Source: JASGIT01 sp047601665 (lineage in GTDB: Bacteria; Pseudomonadota; Gammaproteobacteria; Burkholderiales; Burkholderiaceae_C). Taken from it: a stretch of DNA of 64,000 nt. A program made the position numbers and the translations under genes. Positions within the stretch are counted from its first letter, which is position 1; every line of letters begins with the position of its first letter. Under the pieces are notes generated by a model. It had not been told where the DNA came from and did no database searches. It saw only the letters and a program-made list of their open reading frames with translations. Below, one piece after another: positions 60,170-64,000 of this stretch. The stretch covers positions 2,666,001-2,730,000 of the forward strand of contig JASGIT010000001.1 of NCBI GenBank assembly GCA_047601665.1, written 5' to 3'.

Positions 60170-62593
60170 ATGAACCAGCCCATTCCCAGCACCCTGCTGC
60201 ACCCGGCGGAGACGTTCGCGCACTACGCCAAGAACATCGCCGCGCGCATCGACGTACAGCACGAGGCGAAGCAGCTTGAAGACGGCGCGCGCGTCGGCAT
60301 CAGCCGCCCGCACGAGTCGGCGCACCTGCACGTGGCCGGCGAAGCCCCGTACATCGACGACCAGCCCGAACTCGCGGGCACGCTGCACTGCGCCCTGGGC
60401 CTGTCGCCCGTGGCCACGGGGCGGCTCACGGCCATCAACCTCGACGCCATCCGCGCCCTGCCCGGCGTGGTGGACGTGATCACCCCCGCTGACATTCCCG
60501 GCGTGAACGACTGTGGCTCCATCGTCAAGGACGACCCCATCCTCTGCGACGGCGAGGTGCGCTACGTGGGCCAGCCGCTGTTCGCGGTGATCGCCACGAC
60601 GCGCGGCGAGGCGCGCCGCGCCGCCGCGCAGGCCAAGTCGGTGGTCACCATCGAACCCGGCCCGGCTCCCGTGCTCACGCCGCAGAAGGCGCACGAACTG
60701 GGCCAGTATGTGGTGCCGCCCATGCACCTGGTGCGCGAAACGAATGAGGGCGGCGCGCGCCGCGCGATCGACAACGCGCCGCACAAGCTCAAGGGCACGT
60801 TCGACCTGGGCGGGCAGGAGCAGTTCTACCTCGAAGGCCAGATCAGCTACGCCATCCCGAAGGAGGGCGGCACGGTGCACGTGTACTGCTCCACCCAGCA
60901 CCCGAGCGAGATGCAGCACCTGGTGGCGCACGCCCTGGGCGTGCACAACCACGGCGTGCACGTGGAATGCCGGCGCATGGGCGGCGGCTTCGGCGGCAAG
61001 GAGTCGCAGTCGGCCTTGTTCGCCTGCGTGGCCGCCGTCGCCGCCGTGAAGCTGCAGCGCCCCGTGAAGCTGCGCCTGGACCGCGACGACGACTTCATGG
61101 TCACGGGCCGCCGCCACTGCTTCTGGTTCGACTACGAGGTGGGCTACGACGACGAGGGCCGCATCCTGGGCTCGGAGATCACCATGGTCTCGCGCGCCGG
61201 GCACTCGGCGGACCTGTCGCCCCCGGTGATGACGCGCGCGCTGTGCCACTTCGACAACGCCTACTGGCTGCCCGACGTGGCCATGCACGGCTACTGCGGC
61301 AAGACCAACACGCAGAGCAACACCGCCTTCCGCGGCTTCGGCGGCCCGCAGGGCGCCATCGCCGTCGAGAACATCATCGAGACCATTGCGCGCAACCTGG
61401 GCAAGGACGCGCTGGACGTGCGCCGCGTCAATTTCTACGGCAAGACCGAGCGCAACGTCACGCCCTACCTGCAGACGGTGCGCGACAACATCATCCACGA
61501 ACTGGTGGACGAACTGGCCGACACCAGCGGCTACCGCGCGCGCCGCGAGGAAGTGGCGCGCTTCAACGCCACCAGCCCCGTGCTCAAGCGCGGGCTGGCG
61601 CTCACGCCGATCAAGTTCGGCATCAGCTTCAACGTCAAGCACTTCAACCAGGCGGGCGCGCTGGTGCACGTGTACACCGACGGCTCCATGCTGGTGAACC
61701 ACGGCGGCACCGAGATGGGCCAGGGCCTGAACACCAAGGTGGCGCAGGTGGTGGCGCACGAGTTGGGCGTGAGCTTCGAGCGCGTGCGCGCCACGGCCAC
61801 CGACACCACCAAGGTCGCCAACACCTCGGCCACGGCGGCATCCACGGGCGCCGACCTGAACGGCAAGGCCGCGCAGGACGCCGCGCGCCAGATCCGCGAG
61901 CGCCTGGCCGCGCTGGCCGCCAAAATCCACGGCGGCAAGGCCGAGGACGTGCGCTTCGCCAACGACACCGTGTACGCCAACGGCCAGGAAATGAGCTTCA
62001 ACGACCTGGTCGCCCAGGCCTACGTGGAGCGCGTGCAGCTCTGGAGCGACGGCTTCTACGCCACCCCCGGCCTCTCGTGGGACCGCGACAAGATGCAGGG
62101 CCGCCCGTTCTACTACTACGCCTACGGCGCGGCGGTGAGCGAGGTGCTGGTCGATACGCTGACCGGCGAATGGAAGCTGCTGCGCACCGACGTGCTGCAC
62201 GACGCGGGCAAGTCGCTCAACCCCGCCGTGGACATCGGCCAGGTGGAGGGCGCCTTCATCCAGGGCATGGGCTGGCTCACCACCGAGGAACTGGTGTGGC
62301 ACCCGCAGAGCGGCAAGCTGACCACGCACGCGCCCAGCACCTACAAGATTCCCACGGCCAACGATTGCCCGCCCGTGTTCAACGTGCGCCTGTTCAACGC
62401 CCAGAACTACGAGGACTCCATCCACCGCAGCAAGGCGGTGGGCGAGCCGCCGCTGCTGTTGCCGTTCTCGGTGTTCTTCGCCATCCGCGACGCCGTGGCC
62501 TCGACGGGCGGCGCCAACGCCAACCCGCCGCTGACGGCGCCCGCGACCAGCGAAGCCATCCTGCGCGCCATCCAGGCCGTCAAACAGGGCTGA
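60170..62593 (+). CDS. xdhB: Xanthine dehydrogenase large subunit (molybdenum)
   Basis: An 807-residue molybdenum-binding subunit that hydroxylates hypoxanthine and xanthine to urate. Cofactor-binding features are GGFGGKESQ, NTAFRGFGGPQ, GTEMGQGLNTKVAQV and the catalytic Glu in KAVGEPPLLL. AAGGAAC stands before ATG 60170. The molybdopterin chaperone XdhC is not in the window and may lie beyond the permease. A purine permease gene follows after a hairpin. Confidence 0.96.
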   Translation: MNQPIPSTLLHPAETFAHYAKNIAARIDVQHEAKQLEDGARVGISRPHESAHLHVAGEAPYIDDQPELAGTLHCALGLSPVATGRLTAINLDAIRALPGVVDVITPADIPGVNDCGSIVKDDPILCDGEVRYVGQPLFAVIATTRGEARRAAAQAKSVVTIEPGPAPVLTPQKAHELGQYVVPPMHLVRETNEGGARRAIDNAPHKLKGTFDLGGQEQFYLEGQISYAIPKEGGTVHVYCSTQHPSEMQHLVAHALGVHNHGVHVECRRMGGGFGGKESQSALFACVAAVAAVKLQRPVKLRLDRDDDFMVTGRRHCFWFDYEVGYDDEGRILGSEITMVSRAGHSADLSPPVMTRALCHFDNAYWLPDVAMHGYCGKTNTQSNTAFRGFGGPQGAIAVENIIETIARNLGKDALDVRRVNFYGKTERNVTPYLQTVRDNIIHELVDELADTSGYRARREEVARFNATSPVLKRGLALTPIKFGISFNVKHFNQAGALVHVYTDGSMLVNHGGTEMGQGLNTKVAQVVAHELGVSFERVRATATDTTKVANTSATAASTGADLNGKAAQDAARQIRERLAALAAKIHGGKAEDVRFANDTVYANGQEMSFNDLVAQAYVERVQLWSDGFYATPGLSWDRDKMQGRPFYYYAYGAAVSEVLVDTLTGEWKLLRTDVLHDAGKSLNPAVDIGQVEGAFIQGMGWLTTEELVWHPQSGKLTTHAPSTYKIPTANDCPPVFNVRLFNAQNYEDSIHRSKAVGEPPLLLPFSVFFAIRDAVASTGGANANPPLTAPATSEAILRAIQAVKQG

Positions 62594-62630
62594 CGCACCG
62601 TTTCCCGCAGTTCCGCGCTCGCGCCCCGTT

Positions 62631-62652
62631 GCAGCGAGCGGGGGCTCGCTGC
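62631..62652 (+). terminator. Hairpin between xdhB and the purine permease
   Basis: GCAGCGAGC (62631-62639), four bases, GCTCGCTGC (62644-62652): a perfect 9-bp stem. The bases after it are GCCC then A-run, with no T-run, so it is a weak terminator on the + strand. It may stabilise the xdh mRNA end or reduce read-through into the permease gene. Confidence 0.45.
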
Positions 62653-62704
62653 GCCCAAAAAACACATATTCCACTAACGCATCGACAACTCAGGAGACAA
62701 AGCA

Positions 62705-64000
62705 ATGAACTTTCTGGAAAAGGTGTTCAAGCTCCAGGAGCATGGCACCACCCCCCGCACCGAGGTGATCGCGGGTCTGACGACCTTCCTCACCATGGCC
62801 TACATCATCTTCGTGAACCCCTCCATCCTGGGCGACGCGGGTATGCCCAAGGGGGCCGTGTTCGTGGCCACCTGCCTGATCGCGGCGCTGGGCACCACCA
62901 TCATGGCGCTGTACGCCAACTACCCGATCGCGCTCGCGCCCGGCATGGGGCTGAACGCCTACTTCGCCTACGGCGTGGTGCTGCACATGGGCTTCACCTG
63001 GCAGGCGGCGCTGGGCGCGGTGTTCGTCTCGGGCTGCCTGTTCCTGCTGGTGACGGTGTTCCGGCTGCGCGAGCTCATCATCAAGGGCATACCGCAGTCG
63101 CTGCGCGTGGCGATCACAGTGGGCATCGGCCTGTTCCTGGGGCTGATCGCGCTCAAGAGCGCGGGCATCGTCGCCAAGTCCGACGCCACCTTCGTCACGC
63201 TGGGCGACCTGCACACCGTGCCCGTGGTGCTGGCGTCGCTGGGCTTCCTGCTCATCGTGGTGCTGGACCGCCTGAAGGTGCCGGGCGCCATCCTCATCGG
63301 CATCATCGCCGTCACGGTGGCCTCGTTCATCTTCGGCGACAACAAGTTCAACGGCATCTTCTCGGCCCCGCCGTCGATCGCGCCCACCTTCCTGCAGCTG
63401 GACATCAAGGCCGCGCTGTCGGGCGGCATCCTGAACGTGATTCTGGTGTTCTTCCTGGTCGAGCTGTTCGACGCCACCGGCACGCTCATGGGCGTGGCCA
63501 AGCGCGCCGGGCTGCTGGTGCCGGGCCGCATGGAGCGGCTGAACAAGTCGCTGCTGGCCGACTCGGGCGCCATCTTCGCGGGCTCGCTGCTGGGCACGTC
63601 GAGCACCACCGCCTACGTGGAAAGCGCCGCGGGCGTGCAGGCCGGCGGCCGCACGGGCCTCACGGCGCTGACGGTGGCCGTGCTGTTCCTGGCCTGCCTG
63701 TTCATCGCCCCGCTGGCCGGCGCGGTGCCGGCCTACGCCACGGCCCCTGCGCTGTTCTTCGTGGCCTGCCTGATGCTGCGCGAGCTGACCGAAATCGACT
63801 GGGATGAAACCACCGAAGCCGTGCCCGCCGCCATCACCGCGCTGCTCATGCCGTTCACCTATTCCATCGCCAACGGCCTGGCCTTCGGCTTCATCTCCTA
63901 TGCCGGCATCAAGCTCTTCACGGGCCGCGTGAAGGAGGTGCACTGGATGGTCTGGGTCATCGCCGCCGTGTTCCTGTTCAAGTTCATCTACATCGGCGGA
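62705..64000 (+). CDS. NCS2/AzgA-type purine permease (runs off the window)
   Basis: The first 432 residues of a purine permease, with no stop before the window end. Family parts are EVIAGLTTFLTMAYIIFVNP, ALAPGMGLNAYFAY, VFFLVELFDATGTLMGVAKRAG and GTSSTTAYVESAAGVQAGGRTG, which fit the AzgA/GhxP group that imports adenine, guanine or hypoxanthine. An AGGAG site stands 9 bases before ATG 62705. Following xdhAB, it would bring in the purines that the dehydrogenase oxidises. Confidence 0.93.
   Translation, partial: MNFLEKVFKLQEHGTTPRTEVIAGLTTFLTMAYIIFVNPSILGDAGMPKGAVFVATCLIAALGTTIMALYANYPIALAPGMGLNAYFAYGVVLHMGFTWQAALGAVFVSGCLFLLVTVFRLRELIIKGIPQSLRVAITVGIGLFLGLIALKSAGIVAKSDATFVTLGDLHTVPVVLASLGFLLIVVLDRLKVPGAILIGIIAVTVASFIFGDNKFNGIFSAPPSIAPTFLQLDIKAALSGGILNVILVFFLVELFDATGTLMGVAKRAGLLVPGRMERLNKSLLADSGAIFAGSLLGTSSTTAYVESAAGVQAGGRTGLTALTVAVLFLACLFIAPLAGAVPAYATAPALFFVACLMLRELTEIDWDETTEAVPAAITALLMPFTYSIANGLAFGFISYAGIKLFTGRVKEVHWMVWVIAAVFLFKFIYIGG

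Overview
The window is high-GC DNA (about 70% by eye) from a betaproteobacterium. It most resembles Burkholderiales, family Comamonadaceae (Acidovorax/Alicycliphilus-like). The signs are the pyrG-kdsA-eno-ftsB order, argH divergent from an AlgZ/AlgR-type pair, a Bug-family binding protein, cysE beside trmJ, and a short dispersed repeat (consensus roughly CGGCCTCCAGC ... GGACAAGCGCTGGCAGCTAT) found at least 11 times here. I name the group by inference from gene order and codon use; no rRNA or other marker lies in the window. No tRNA, rRNA or CRISPR array was seen.

Layout. 0-5 kb: end of an XRE regulator, then a reverse-strand chain with ATGA overlaps (GntP permease, DUF455 ferritin-like protein, EAL-HDOD protein) ending in a second EAL-HDOD paralogue. 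5-9.6 kb: gamma-carbonic anhydrase, Hsp33, and a complete HisJ/Q/M/P-type amino-acid ABC transporter. 9.6-15.1 kb (reverse): pyrG, kdsA, an MntA/HepT toxin-antitoxin pair, eno, ftsB and a small unknown protein. 15.2-19.7 kb: coaBC-dut, glycine-zipper lipoprotein, slyD and a JmjC oxygenase back to back, and an Ala-rich lipoprotein with a strong terminator. 19.7-22 kb: a MerR regulator with a DJ-1-like gene and an epimerase-like gene, each behind a promoter carrying the same MerR-type dyad. 22-31.5 kb: peroxiredoxin, suhB, a stand-alone chorismatase, a duplicated-domain exported protein, trmJ-cysE, nitroreductase, mog-darP, pmbA and DMT transporters.

32.1-35.8 kb is an accessory island of lower GC. 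It holds a phosphodiester-glycosidase lipoprotein, a truncated DNA cytosine methyltransferase and unassignable remnants, and both edges look like broken genes. 35.8-40.5 kb: DUF1501/DUF1800 pair, dienelactone hydrolase and a ZIP metal transporter. 40.5-45 kb: a LysR regulator divergent from a cupin-CMD-SDR-MFS operon. 45-48 kb: AlgR/AlgZ-like two-component pair and argH. 48.2-58.5 kb: a Bug protein, a giant thioester alpha-2-macroglobulin, a small membrane protein, a double-domain methylglyoxal synthase and PbpC, mostly overlapping. 58.5-64 kb: xanthine dehydrogenase xdhA-xdhB and an AzgA-type purine permease running off the window, forming a purine uptake and oxidation unit.

Tight 4-bp overlaps (ATGA/GTGA) are the rule and were used to fix many starts. 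The observations I rate highest are the dispersed repeat that also lies in frame inside five protein genes, the two matching MerR-type promoters, the toxin-antitoxin pair inside the pyrG-kdsA-eno operon, and methylglyoxal synthase placed between alpha-2-macroglobulin and PbpC.
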